Shown here in pieces: positions 23,901 through 35,682 of a stretch of DNA of 64,000 bases. How positions within the stretch are numbered: position 1 is the stretch's first letter; every line of letters starts with the position of its first letter. The DNA is taken from the NCBI GenBank assembly GCA_013399695.1, contig VXAU01003525.1, positions 1 to 64,000 of the forward strand, read 5' to 3'. The stretch is from Formicarius rufipectus (lineage: Eukaryota; Chordata; Aves; Passeriformes; Formicariidae). The position numbers and the translations under genes are program-made. The notes beneath the pieces were generated by a model. The model saw only the letters and a list, made by a program, of their open reading frames with translations. It was not told the DNA's origin and searched no databases.

Positions 23901-26734
23901 TATCCCCTGGAATGTGCCAATGGATAGTAATAGTTTTAAAAAAATGTAGATAAAAAAAAAAAAAAACAACAAAAAACCCCTTGTTTTTCCTTTTAGGGCA
24001 ATACATTCAAATGCAATGTCAATAATGGGTCTAGGAGACTCTGCCCCCTTTCCTCAGGTAATCCCACATGAGATAGCACAAACAAGTGGTTTAAAACCAT
24101 CTGAGGACGTACAGAGTGCCCAGAGAGGTGTATTAACCAAGGTGATGGAGGTGAGGCCTTCCAGATGAGGCTGGACTGCAGCAAGCAAGCATTCACAGGG
24201 CTATTTTCAAAGTCCTTCGTGCTGCCTTGTCGCTAAGACATTTTTAACCCCTAACAAAGGGTTATGGCACTGCCCAATGGGCGCTCATGTGTGGACTTGG
24301 CTTTCATAGAGAGTTTAATTATCTGCAGATGATGGCTGTACCTGGGCTGGGAAGGGGCTGCCTTGGACTGTGACGTTTCTCTGGGGCTGCATCCACTGAT
24401 TATGATTATTATTTTCAGCAGCTTTATCACAGCGCTGATAAACCACAGACATTCTTCTTATAAACAACAAGAAACTTTGAACCTTTTAAATGCTCACTGA
24501 ACTGTGGAGAACTTGTTAAGCTGTATAACTCTCAGTGAGAAGGCAAAGTGCAAAGTACTGCCAGCCCTGCATTACTCATAGGTCCACACGAGTGGCCTCA
24601 GCAACGTTCCTGGTTTACCAGCGGGCAGTGTGGGGTGCCCTGGAGGAAGGGGCACCTTCTTCTTTGGTCACAGGGCTGTTTCTGTAAATCCCAGGAGAAG
24701 AGCAACTCTGGGTCTTTAACAAATGTTTCTTGCTGATTGTGTGTGACACTGCTTCACTTCCCGACTCACTGCTGCACTCGCTATTCCTCCAGGGCTCAAA
24801 GTTTTCCCCAGCATGATGTCCATCCAATCCTACTCTTTCGGACACAGGTTTTGAGTTTTGTAAGAGCTCTGAGAAAATTTCCTCCCCTACTTGTTCTTTC
24901 TTGTTCTGATGTAGTCTTTTGGTGGGTCAGGGAACCTCTCAAAAAGAACATGAAAAAGAAAGCTGTGGCTGGGTTTATAGTGATAGTAAGAATAAAACAC
25001 TTGCTCACTTCTCTCCTTTACTCTTCATCCTCTCAAGATGCTTTTACAAATAGGTACAATCTCAAATTGGCTTCATACCAGGTCCTTTTCGAACTATTCT
25101 GCAGCTCACATCATCTCAGCAACATATTCAACACCCAAAGAGGGAGAGGACGGCCCTGAACATATTTTGGGTTTGTGATTTGGGTCATCACACTGTGTAA
25201 CTTGGGGCTTTGCTGGAAGACCATAGTTGTGAGCTGTGTACTGAGTGTGCTGGGTTGTGGTTACAGGAATGGGGCAGGAGGCTGTGCTAAAATCATCATT
25301 GACAGTACAGCCCGTGGTAGTTGTGTAGCATCTGCCTTCTACAAACATCCCAGGGTGTCTTATCCCAGTGTAATCCCGGGCTGTGGGGATGTCAGAGGGC
25401 ACCTGGCTCCTTGCAGGCTCTGCATCCACTCTTGTGCATTTGATGAGTGTAAATAAGGTTTGTTTTTCTAATTCTTGAAAGACATTTTCTGTTGGCATCA
25501 AGTGGGTGGAGAAGCCTCTGCAAGGAGCCTGTCATCTTAGAAACAAGATTGGTCATTAAGAGTTGCAAGGGAAGAGAGGACACACTCCTTGGCTTCATCC
25601 TCAGGACCCAGGGGTGAGATTTTTCTGACCAGGTGTTGGTGGGCAGCCACTGACAGTAGGTGAAGTTCTTGGCAGGACAGACAGGGAAGCCTTGAGTCAA
25701 AATAATACTGTCCAAAAATGAATGTAAAAAGTACAGTATGTAGATGCTTTCAGGGCACAGTTTATTTCCCTCCACTGGGGGAGCAGAGAGTGGGTCAGTT
25801 GTCTGCAGTCTGAGCTTCTGGTATCAATCTCACCCCCCAGGACTTCGGACAGTCAGAGCTGGATCTTGGAAAAGCCTTGGTGAAATATCAAGCAGAGTTG
25901 ACCAGTGGGAACATGTGACTTCAGTAGGTTGATTGCTGCTTCTCCTTTCCTTAGATGTAAGGTTTTAATTATAAACTGGACTTTCAACAGTGAAAGTGAA
26001 ACCACTCAGGAAGTCACGTCAAGTCAGTGTCTTCACAAACAAGAGTTTTTTGTGTATAAAAGTAAACTCATAAAACTGCGTGTGTGAGATGGAGTAAAAC
26101 AATGTCACTCTTGGGTTCTGGAGCTTGGTTTTGAAAAGAAAGCAGGGCATTATTTTGTCATCTCTAAGTTCTTCCCATCCAGATAACAAGGGAAAATAGT
26201 CAGAAGCAAAGATACAGCATTCACAACTCAGGTTTCTCCCATTGTGCATTTTTCTCCCGTCTTTCCCAGAGGGCTTGAACTTTCTTAGTGACAGCCAGTG
26301 CAAGAAGTGCCAAGGAGACTGAGCAGGACTGGGAGTGCAGCAAGGCACACTCATCATTCCTGGGGCAGATGAATTTCAGGGAGCAGGCTGAGAAAGTTTG
26401 GCCTGATTTAGGTGGCGAAGAGGCATCTGACAAGTTTGCAAGGCAGCTAACAGGGACACATTTCCCAGCATCAGGTTATGCAAGACACTGAGATGGAGGT
26501 GGGAGGGGGCAGTCTGACTGCGAGTCATTTTGCATCTGCATGAAAATGGAGTTCAAAACATTCCCTCTAGAGTGGTATCCAATACCAAAATTGGATTTGG
26601 GAACTCAGAGTACATGAATATTTGTGCTGTCAATAAGAGTTATCTGTATACAGAACCCTTTCCTTGTCTGCTTTCTCTACCATGCTTCCTTCTTAATTCA
26701 TTTTCAGTCTTTAATGTACTGTTGTGTAGCATCC
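20950..26734. other. Long repeat-poor unique stretch
   Basis: About 5.8 kb with no interspersed repeat I recognise. It holds an A15 tract at 23952-23966, AT-rich blocks at 21840-22060, 22240-22720 and 24380-24540 with TTAATTAG and TTTATC motifs, and two overlapping unrecognised minus frames (25392-25775 and 25106-25501). No exon with convincing splice sites or domain is seen. Confidence 0.4.
23952..23966 (+). repeat. Poly(A) tract
   Basis: Fifteen A followed by CAACAAAAAACCCC. No AATAAA precedes it, so it is simple sequence. Confidence 0.85.
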
Positions 26735-26990
26735 TCTCCCATTAGGCCCTGTAATGTGCTCCGATTGCCTTCAGCTTGACTGCACTTAATAGCCAGCGTA
26801 AATAGAACTTAGTGTAGCATGCACTAACATCTCTATCCATTGTCCAGAGATTAAATACATGCCACAAATGGTTTACGCATCATCAGCCTCGAGCCCTCGT
26901 TTCATAGCTCCCAACCAAAAGAGGATATTAAATTAATTTGCAGGTTGCTTTAGTAAAGTCTAACAAAAAGAAGTGGGAAAAAAAAAATCC
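26735..26990. promoter_or_regulatory. Strong candidate conserved non-coding element
   Basis: The block has the look of a constrained vertebrate element: GCACTTAATAGCCAGCG, AGATTAAATACATGCC, GGTTTACGCATCATCAGCC, CCTCGAGCCCTCGTTTCATA and ATATTAAATTAATTTGC. CpGs are kept inside an AT-rich context, which is unusual in ageing neutral sequence. No repeat and no meaningful frame. Conservation is inferred. Confidence 0.4.
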
Positions 26991-28934
26991 TGAGGGTCAC
27001 TCTGCATATAATATCCATCAATCAAAACTGTGGGATGGAAAATGATAACAGCAGGTCACTCTAAGAGGACAGGTGCACACATATTTAGCTCTATCTCCAG
27101 TTCAGGTCAAAACTTAATGGTGTTAACTGGGGAGGAATGCAGGCTATGTGAGCAGTGTGTATGTGTGAAGAAGAGGCAAAAGGGCAGCACTGTGTCAGGA
27201 CAGCACTGCCTCTTCCAGGTCTTCATGCTTAACTCTTTACTCTGCCTGGGCAACAGCTGTTGAGTAACACTGAGCTGGTGAGAGAGGAAGCAAACCAGAG
27301 ATCTCTGTCTCTCGTCCTGCAGCAGCTTGGACCACTCAGTCCTGCAAGGACGCAGGATTGGCCTAGGGCAGTGCCTAATGAAATTGCACAGTGCCAGGAT
27401 TCAGACTGGCAGCACCTGGACACACTGGATATCATGGGCATGGATTCTGTCCGGGAGGAAATGTAAATGCTCCTCACTCAAAGGCAGAAAAGAGATCTGT
27501 GTTCAGCAGGGGACGTGGGCTGACAGAGATGAACAATGATCTTCATGAGGGCCAGGGCTGAGATAACTTGAAAAACAATGGCAAGGCCACTTCTCATCTA
27601 CTAAAGGAAGAACTGTGAATAAAGTAGTGAGATGTATTTAAAGTTAATAGAGGCTGACTAGGCTGAGAGTATAGGACTACATCCTTGTTTTAGTTTTATT
27701 AAAGGAAGATGCCACATGAATGTGACACTCATTTGACAGCCCTTGATGAGTGGGATAGGTACAGGAAATGAGAAAGTGGCAATCATGGGTTCCACACAAC
27801 AACTGGGAAGACACTCTTAGGTGTCTTAAGCTACTTTGGTTTGGTTTGTGCGGCATGAAATGTCACCCACATATGCAAATCTTTTCTCTTTGTTTTAAGT
27901 TTGATGGCAATCCACATAGGTGAAGAAAAATATCAGTGATTACCACAGTTTTAGATGCCAGCATCAGGTTTTGCAAGGTCTTTTTGATGAATAATAAATC
28001 ACTGCATCATTTCTGGAGTGTTGTGGCTCAGTGCCACATGTCCTTGTTTTCTGGGGAAATTGTGTTTTCAGGTGCTGCATTCTGTAGTTTTCATGAGGAA
28101 ATGACCCAAATCCTCCCCCAAGCCCACAGTAACATACTTTGACTGACTTGTATTATTTTACTGAGGCTCACAGTAAGTATCATCCATGCACTGAGAAATG
28201 ATATTCTGGGAACTAGAATAATTAAGAAAGGAAATATCCTTTACCACAAGAGTTTAAATGCCCAAGGACTGCTGTCACAGAAATGATGAACTTACAGCAT
28301 GTCAGCTGATATTTTAAATGCTGTTATTCCATGCCAATTTTCCCAGGCTGGAGCATGAAAGCAAAGAAAGGCAAAGAAAGGATTTGGTCACACTGCAAGT
28401 TAGCAAGGGTTCAGCAGAAGTTGTAAGAAACAATTTCAGTAGGCAAGATATAAACAAAGAGCCAACTTCAGGCTGTATCTAAGGGCAGAAGATTAGTTTG
28501 AGAACATTTGGGGAGGGAGAACCCTAAACAAAACAAAACAATACTAATTTGGGGAGAAGGAGGATTTCTTCTGCTAGGTGTTCATTCTTGCTGGAATGAC
28601 CCACACCAACGCAGAGGTGCCTTTCCCCCACAGTCCTGGTGAACTGTGGTTGCCCCATGGTCAGCCCAAAACTTGCCTTCAGATGTGATGGGCTGTTTTC
28701 TCTCATGCTCCCTTCTTTTCCCCATCCCTCCCCGCTTCCTGCTAGTAAATGGAGCAGAAGCTCCTTGTCTTGAGGCTGAAAGGATGGGGAAAGATAGGGA
28801 TTTCGTGCTGACCTGCTCCAGAGCAACTTCAGCCAGCTCCTGCTCCAAATCTGACTCCAAGCAGATGCTCAATCCACGTGGGAGAGCGAGGGGAGAGGGA
28901 GGCGAGAGGGAAGAGCCTGATGGGGCTGTGCCGT
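26991..28934. other. Unique sequence
   Basis: No gene or interspersed repeat. It contains a 10-bp doublet (GCAAAGAAAG twice near 28361-28380), a short CAAAA run near 28528 and a G-rich stretch at 28880-28910 with one loop too long for a canonical quadruplex. Confidence 0.4.
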
Positions 28935-29250
28935 TCGCTCCACAACAATAGATGATCACTCTTAATTATGGCAGCCTGAATGAGCATTGCTTTGCCGGCC
29001 CCTTTCCTCGTGCTATCTGATCAATACAGCCTTAATTGCCGAAGAAAGGGAGTTTCGTACACAATCACAGCACAATGGTTTAATCACTTGGACGCTTAAA
29101 GTTAATTTCAGGCAGTTCATTTCTCATTGACGCTCTCCCTCCGTCAGAGATGGCTTGCCTCCTTGCACACACAGGTGCACGTGTGCTCGCAGCTAAAGGT
29201 GGATTATTAATAGCAAGATTATTTGAGCTAATTGAAAACGTGGAAAATGT
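28935..29250. promoter_or_regulatory. Strong candidate conserved non-coding element
   Basis: Dense, varied motifs without repeats: CACTCTTAATTATGGCAGCC, TATCTGATCAATACAGCC, TTAATTGCCGAAG, TTCGTACACAATCACAGC, TGGTTTAATCACTTGGACGC, AAAGTTAATTTCAGG and TTATTAATAGCAAG. CpGs are retained. It ends just before the T-rich tail of the neighbouring retrocopy candidate. Enhancer function is inferred. Confidence 0.42.
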
Positions 29251-29277
29251 TATTAAGATGCATAAACTTAGAAGGGC

Positions 29278-29940
29278 TTTTTCTTTTTTTCTCCTTTTTT
29301 TTTCTTTTCTTTCTTTTTTACTTTTTTTTCCCCCCTGAAGGGGTGCATGCTGAAAGCATTTATTGAGACACTTCTTGAGGGAAGAAATGGAAAGGTCTTT
29401 TTTGGGCCATCTTCTCTGCTGCCTTCCTACTGACCTGTCCAGACACTCTGTGGATCCTTAGGGTGGTGTAGCAGGATTGGAATCTCATGAACAGATAGAG
29501 TGGGAATTCACCTGTTCTTTCCATAGCACCAAACCCTCTCCAGCCCTTGGGGCTCTTCAGGCTTGTAGGCTGTGGCTCTGTAGAGTCCTTTTTGTGACTG
29601 GCGGAGCATGGCCACCCAAAAAGATGGTGTTGGGATCCAAAGTGATCCTTGGCAAAAAATAAGGGCACATCTGTCCCACCATCTGCAGCACTTGTGCCTT
29701 TTCAGATTTGTAGATTCCACCTAGGTCACATTTTATAGATGAGGATCTGTTGCAGCAACTTAGTCCAGTTTTGAATACGGTCCAATAGGTCCAACTGGAA
29801 ATCTCAGTGCTGGGAGCTGAGAGGTGTTGGCCATAGGAGGGAAACTTGGCTGTGCCTTCCTTCTCCTTAAAGTTGAGCATCACCAGAGCAAAAGTGCAAG
29901 CTTTTCCAGAGCCTCTCATGGTGCTGAGTGCAGTTTCTGA
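29278..29940 (-). pseudogene. Candidate processed retrocopy, parent unidentified
   Basis: Read on the minus strand, an AATAAA (plus-strand 29359-29364) is followed about 26 bases later by a decayed poly(A) of about 55 bp (plus-strand T-rich 29278-29332). Upstream the minus strand is open from 29919 to 29557 (120 codons, containing CDLGGIYKSEKAQVLQMVGQ), and coding-like sequence continues in the other two frames (29720-29508 and 29668-29360). This suggests an old coding sequence broken by frameshifts. I do not recognise the parent. The upstream limit (about 29940) is a guess. A chance pyrimidine tract next to an AATAAA is the alternative. Confidence 0.4.
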
Positions 29941-31576
29941 GACTCACACTGGATCAATCCCTGTCATTTTCTCCTCTCCCCTTTCCCAACCAGAAACTGA
30001 GGCACCAAAACTGACTGCTGTTTTTGTGAAGTCTTTGAATGCTGCTGACTTGTAGCTGCTTGAGAAAACCTAGATCAAGAAAATATGGATAGGAATTAGT
30101 TCTAACACTGGTACCTGGTCCAGATGAGCCCTCAGCCACCACTTTGGCTTGTGAGTGAACCCAGCTATCTTTTATCTTGGGTTGTAGTGAATCTGTTGGA
30201 GTGAACGTTTGCCCTTTGCTCAGAGCCAGTACTGCATTAATATGAATTCTGTGATTCTCACCCCTACCTGGGTACTGAGCACTGGTAATTCTGGTCTTAC
30301 AGGATCCAGGACACCAGGGAACATCTGAGAAAACATGCTTACTCTGCCTGTGGGATAAGGCAGGATGGGAGCCAGTGCTATACAACTGAAAGGGCTGATG
30401 AAAGACAAACAGACCTTTTCAGAGCTGCAGGGAACTCATCCACGAGGCAACAAAAATATTGTATGAAGCATATCCCTGATGACGGAATGGGCAGCACAGT
30501 TGCTAGAAAATTTATCTCACAGACATTTTAGTCACCTCTAACTGTGTTCTATATTGGACCATTACCTACCAGGACAAAGACTAGAGGCAGCCAGAGGCTT
30601 CTACTGAATGTTAGATGGTCAGATAAGGATGAAGTTCACAGGGCACAGTGACATTTCTTTTCTCCTAGAAAAATAATTTCCAGGATAAAAATGCTATCCT
30701 CTGTTTTTGTTATTATTTTCTGGCTACTGCATATCTGAAATGCCATACTCAGTTGCAGCTCTTTCTACGTCCTGCAGATCATTTTCCATGAAGAATAGCA
30801 GGTAATGTTAGAAATTTGATAGTGGCTTTCTCCTTTGATGAGTTCCTGCCCAAAATCTGAGGCAGAAGATGAGGAATTCAGTATGAAGGATACAGACCAA
30901 GAGAAAGGACCTGACGGAAGCACCCTCACTCCTTTTGTTGCAATGCTTTAGGCTAACCATTATTCACAGCCCTTTCCTCATATTGCATCTTTCATGATTT
31001 GCTTAAGCGATTTTAAATTGCTTTTGTGATTTCATTTAGCAGAGACCACAATAAAAGTGACCCTTGAGTCTATGAAATGAAACAGCCTGCACAAAGGGAC
31101 CGAGGGCCTCAGCAGTGTGTGGGGTGACGGGTTTCTGTGCTGCACGTGGAATGTTTGCCTGGGACAAAGGGATGATAAAGGGCTCTCCGTGAAATGGTGC
31201 AAGCGAGGAGCACTGCTAGCAGGGGCTGCTCAGAGCAGCTGGTGTAAAATCTGTGCTAGCCAGCTCTTTGCCTGAACTAATGCAGGGAAGAACTTTGCCA
31301 GACAGTCCACAGCATGCTCACCAACCAGACTTTTTGTTAAAAATAAAGTTTTGGTTTTTATTTTTGTTCCCCTCCCCAGTGTTTTTTGTCCTAAGGGAGG
31401 CAGCAGGTAAATCACACTGGAACACCAACTCCATTCACTGGAGATTTTTTTTCAGCAAGCTCTTCAATTGAAGAGTTAATTTAGCAAAATGTCCAAGGTT
31501 GTTGTGCTTATGACCTGGAGGAGAGCTGGATCTCCCTTTCTATGTGCTGTCCAAAGTGTAGCTCTGGTACTTCATC
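29941..31576. other. Unique sequence
   Basis: Nothing recognised. The 143-codon minus frame at 29954-30385 has no recognisable product. An AT-rich stretch at 30960-31080 may be regulatory. Confidence 0.4.
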
Positions 31577-31600
31577 CTGCTCCGAGGCGGTTCGGAGCAG
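31577..31600. repeat. GC-rich perfect 9-bp hairpin
   Basis: CTGCTCCGA and TCGGAGCAG flank the six-base loop GGCGGT. The stem keeps CpGs on both arms. It has no T-run, and a terminator role is not expected in a vertebrate genome. Confidence 0.75.
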
Positions 31601-32794
31601 TGCTGGGAGCAGGTGTTTGATGTAACAAGTCAGTAGAAATCTCTGGGCATGAAAGGGAAGGAGGAAAAGAGGTTGCATTTCTGAAAAAATACCCACTTCC
31701 ACTTTGTCCCTGCAAAATCTTCTCAGGGAAAAATTGTCTTTGGGGCTCATTTTCCAGGCTTTATTATTTTATTATTTTTTTCTCTCCAGTGCTCAGCTAT
31801 TTGGGCAGGGGGTTCCAGCTCTCTTCCCCCAACACCCTGCCTGTGCCTCCCCAAACCCATTAGCCTGCTACAGTGATGCCTCTTGATAACACCGTGATGT
31901 TTTTGACTGCCAGAAATACAGCTGAGCCTCTCCAGAGCTGAATAAGGCACAAATGAAACAAGCCTCAGCAAAGTTGGTGCATTTTTACACAGCTGCTTTG
32001 CAGGGCTGCTCTCAGCTGTGCCAGGGAGCAAATCAGCACTTGGTAGCTCTGCAAGGGAGGAATCCCAAATCTGACTTCTTCTTCCCAGAGGCTCCAAACC
32101 AACCTCCAGGGACTGACTTCCACTATCTGAGACAAGAAGTTAAGCAGAACTACAGCGGAAATGATAAAAAAGTGACCTATTTTCATGCTATTTGGCTGCT
32201 CTTTACTGTTGATGACAAGTGGTCTGGTGATGTTAGACAGCTCCCAGGGGGATGAAGGGCACGATTTGAAGCACTTTATCGGTGACACCTCATTTAAGGT
32301 ATTACTCCCACTTCCCTCCGCTTTGCAGAGAAGCTGTGTCTGGAAAGCCCTGGGGAAGAGGCTGCCAGAAACCCTCCCTGCTTGGTCCCCTGTGGAAAAC
32401 ACCATAGCCAGGGAAAGGCAGGATAAATTTTGTTCCAGCCTTGTAGCACCTTTGGCTGTGTTTTAGCAGGAGTCAGTGATTGTGCTGTCTTGCTGTAGCC
32501 GGGTTTGTTTCTGCTCTGAGCTTCCCTGGGGGGTTCAGTGTATATTTGCAAACAGAACAGCCCCCCTTCCTCTCTGCTCCCCAAGAGAAAGCAATAAAAA
32601 AACCCCAACAACCCCAGTGCAAACTTTTCTAGGGGAAGGAAGGAGAAAGCAAAGGGAAGCTGAGGCACTGGGAGAAATCTGATTTTGAGATTTTTGTTGC
32701 TGTGGTGGCACAATTTCCTCCGATGCAGCTGTGTAATGAGTTCACATCTGTTAATGCCACATGTTGCTCTGCCTTGCACAGATGCAAAGTCTCA
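31601..32794. other. Unique sequence
   Basis: Overlapping frames of up to 161 codons (minus 32294-32779) are not recognised. No repeat is seen. Confidence 0.4.
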
Positions 32795-32935
32795 ATTTTT
32801 CTAATTAGCAACAACATGAAGTATATCTTAATTTTCTGTCCCCCTTTCCTCTAATAAACGTGATATTAACAAGGTTACATGCCTGCTTTCACGGGGTTTA
32901 ATTGAATGAGAGGGAAGATTGGGTTAAATCACACT
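32795..32935. promoter_or_regulatory. Candidate conserved non-coding element
   Basis: TTTTTCTAATTAGCAAC, ATCTTAATTTTC, CTAATAAACGTGATATTAAC and GGGGTTTAATTGAATG cluster in 140 bp. Motif-based inference. Confidence 0.3.
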
Positions 32936-33564
32936 GTTCTTTTTAGGTGGGGTTTGCCCAACTGCAAAGACATCGATTCATTACAATAAGCAGAAAGCAC
33001 AGGACAGGGGGTGGGGGCACACCCTCTCCTTTTTGCTGCAGCTGTATCAATCATAATCACTGTTATCTGTGAATGTGATCCTTTCAGCCTCTCTGGGCCA
33101 CACTGCATGTTTGTGTGTGTTGTACACACGTCTTTATTTTTTATGGCATGTATGCACAAGCAGGACTGTAACACCAGCTCTGCCCAGAGATTCAGCTGCA
33201 TTTCTGGTCCAAGCAGGCCAGGAGTAAGAGATGCTGGAGAAAAAGCCGTGAGAAGATGCAAACCAGCTGAATCTGAAGAGAACAAAAAGAAACAGCCTTT
33301 TACTTCTTCATACCATGAGTCCTCAGTGGCATTCCTATGTGAGACTCAGTAACTCCACCTACTTCTGATATAAAAGTGCTCTGTTGGGGCTGCCAAGGAC
33401 CCTGAGAGAGCTTTGCCTGGGGTCCCTACCATAATGATTAGAAGGGGACAGAGACTAGTGCAGGTGGAGGGCATCACAGTCCTCCCTGTGCAGGATCCAG
33501 CCCTCCCCAGCCAGCCTGCATTCATATTCCACCTGATTCTGCTGGGAGAAATCCATGGGGACCC
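32936..33564. other. Unique sequence
   Basis: No gene or repeat is recognised. Confidence 0.4.
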
Positions 33565-33850
33565 CAACAGCAATTACTTGTGTGATTTAATTGGCATTAT
33601 CATTTTACTGGCTTGACAGAGATAAATCGCCCTATTGGGTAAGGCTGCAACTGTGACAGCAAAAGCAGAAGGAAAGACTTTCTCCCTTTCTCCGAAACAG
33701 GAGATGATCTACCAGTGTATCTTAATAATTAGTGCTGTTATAATTAATTGGGCTATTTGTGAGTCAATCTAACAAACAAATGGAGGGCTTGATTGTTCAG
33801 TAATTGACAATTTGTTTCCAGTATGGTATCACTCACTTCTGCTTGTGCAA
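33565..33850. promoter_or_regulatory. Strong candidate conserved non-coding element
   Basis: GTGATTTAATTGGCATTATC, GATAAATCGCCC, CTTAATAATTAGTGC, TTATAATTAATTGGGC, TTGATTGTTCAG and AGTAATTGACAATTTG lie within 290 bp, among the densest homeobox-core clusters of the window. Function is inferred. Confidence 0.4.
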
Positions 33851-33988
33851 AGAAATAAAAAGAAATGAAACTGAGATTACTGGAGGGCTGGGCTTGGCCA
33901 CAGTGAGGACAAGTGACTGCGTGAGAGAGAATGGAGGAAAGGAGTGTTCCCAGAAACCGAATGACCCAGGGACCCATTTGTCTTGAAA

Positions 33989-34001
33989 ACACACACACAC
34001 A
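33989..34001. repeat. (AC)n microsatellite
   Basis: A short AC run followed by GACCCACACATG. Confidence 0.8.
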
Positions 34002-34979
34002 GACCCACACATGAGTTGTCATTCCTTCTGTTTCCCTGCTTTCCAAACAGTTGCATCCAGCTGTCACTGCCTGTGTGGGTAGTTTTACGGAAAAGCAGAG
34101 TTTTCAGACCTTGGCCTTTCCATATCATTTGCACTCTCGTTATATTTCGGGATCAGCTCTCTCCATGGCTGCATTTCTTTCCTTGCCTTGTCTCAGTCTC
34201 CTGTTTTTCTCTTACTTACCCTCTGCTCAGCAGTGGTATCAGAGCTCTGGGTCCATTGGTCTGATGCTTTGGGTGGGAACAAGTGTGGCCGTGGCAAAGG
34301 GCATGTGGTTGTACTGGGCACTGCAGCACTGGGATGATGCTGTCTGGATGCAGATTAGACTGTGGCTGATGCTGTCTGTGAGTGTGATATCCCCATTCCT
34401 GCCTCCAAAAAAAGCAGTGCGAAAGCAACAAGAGAGTGGGTAAACTTTTTTTTTTTTTAAATTTTTAAATTTCCATTATTTATATGAAGGAAGAAATATA
34501 CAGATATTTTGTTGGTAAAATGTCTGTATGGTGACACCAGGTTTAGAAAAACAGTTAAGAGTCTGCTCTTCTTTAGGCTATTTCCTCTTGTTATCTGGAT
34601 GAGAGCTTTTTTTCTTTCTTCCACATAAGACCCAATGCACATAAGACCTTGAGGTCTCAGTGATCCCATGGCACATGTTCAACTCCCATGGGCTTTTGAA
34701 ATCGTGTTGGTGCTGACCTGGAAGGGGCTTTGTATTACATTGAAAAGGTAGTGTTAATCATGGTTGAAATGACCCTGCAGGGAACTCCAAACTGTCACAG
34801 TTCTCTAGAATTGGCTTTGGCCACCAAATGTGTATGGATGGCTATCCATATAGCCCAGGGAACCGATTTTGGGGATGGCTTTTGCTCCCAGCACAATTCC
34901 TCCCTGTTGCAGCTGAATTGTTGCTGTATCCAGAGAGGCTGTGAACAGCTCTGTCAAGTGGCAAGGCTTCTCCCCCCAC
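34002..34979. other. Unique sequence with a T-run
   Basis: T13 at 34446-34458 followed by A/T-rich sequence. The 130-codon plus frame at 34051-34443 is not recognised. Confidence 0.4.
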
Positions 34980-35175
34980 CCAGTTTAAATGAGATATGAA
35001 TAATTGATTTGCCTCCTGAATAATTAATTGGATATTCAATAATGAAAGTAATTGTTTGGCTCATTCCCCCATTGATAATCAAGCTAATCTTCCCCTTCAA
35101 TATGTGGGCCATACAGATATGTAAAGCAGTGAGACAGTTTATAGGCCGATAACACAGCTAATGTGCTCGGTGCGA
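34980..35175. promoter_or_regulatory. Candidate conserved non-coding element
   Basis: ATGAATAATTGATTTGCC, CTGAATAATTAATTGG, GATATTCAATAATG, AAAGTAATTGTTTGG and TTGATAATCAAGC. The last contains a palindromic TTGATAATCAA. Dense TAAT cores and no repeat. Confidence 0.35.
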
Positions 35176-35682
35176 GGTCACCTTGTCCAAATATCCCAGC
35201 AGCTCCCAGGGCTTCTCTCCACTGGGTTATCCACTGCACAGCCAAGCTGTGTGCAGCAAAGGTTTGTTTTTTTCCTCCTCATTTTGATTGCTGAACCTCT
35301 CCCACCAGGGAGGAGTCTTCTTTTACAGTTTAAACACAAATCGTCAGACGCCACTTGCTCCAATTAAGGCTTCCAAGGAGGTTTGTTGTTCCTCCAGTCA
35401 ATAGTGTGAGGATTAAAGAGAGCAAGCCGTGCTCTGAACTCATGGGGATGCACTCTTCTAGAGGAATTAGAGCTCAGCTCTGCAGAGAGGCTCCAGAGCT
35501 TTCCTTTGCCATCAGCCCTTTAGAAATCAAAATCAAACTGAAACACGTTAATGCTGATTTTGCAGCTGCTGCATTTGGCTTTATGAGTTTCTAATGTTGC
35601 AAGTCCCATGAAGGCTGGGATTCTGAGCTGACACCTCGGTGCCACAAAGCAGATGTGCCCTCTGGAGAGGAGCTCAGCACTG
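35176..35682. other. Unique sequence
   Basis: No repeat or gene is recognised. Confidence 0.4.

Noticed and set aside
32294..32779. 161-codon minus-strand open frame
   Set aside because: Overlaps several other frames; no recognisable product.
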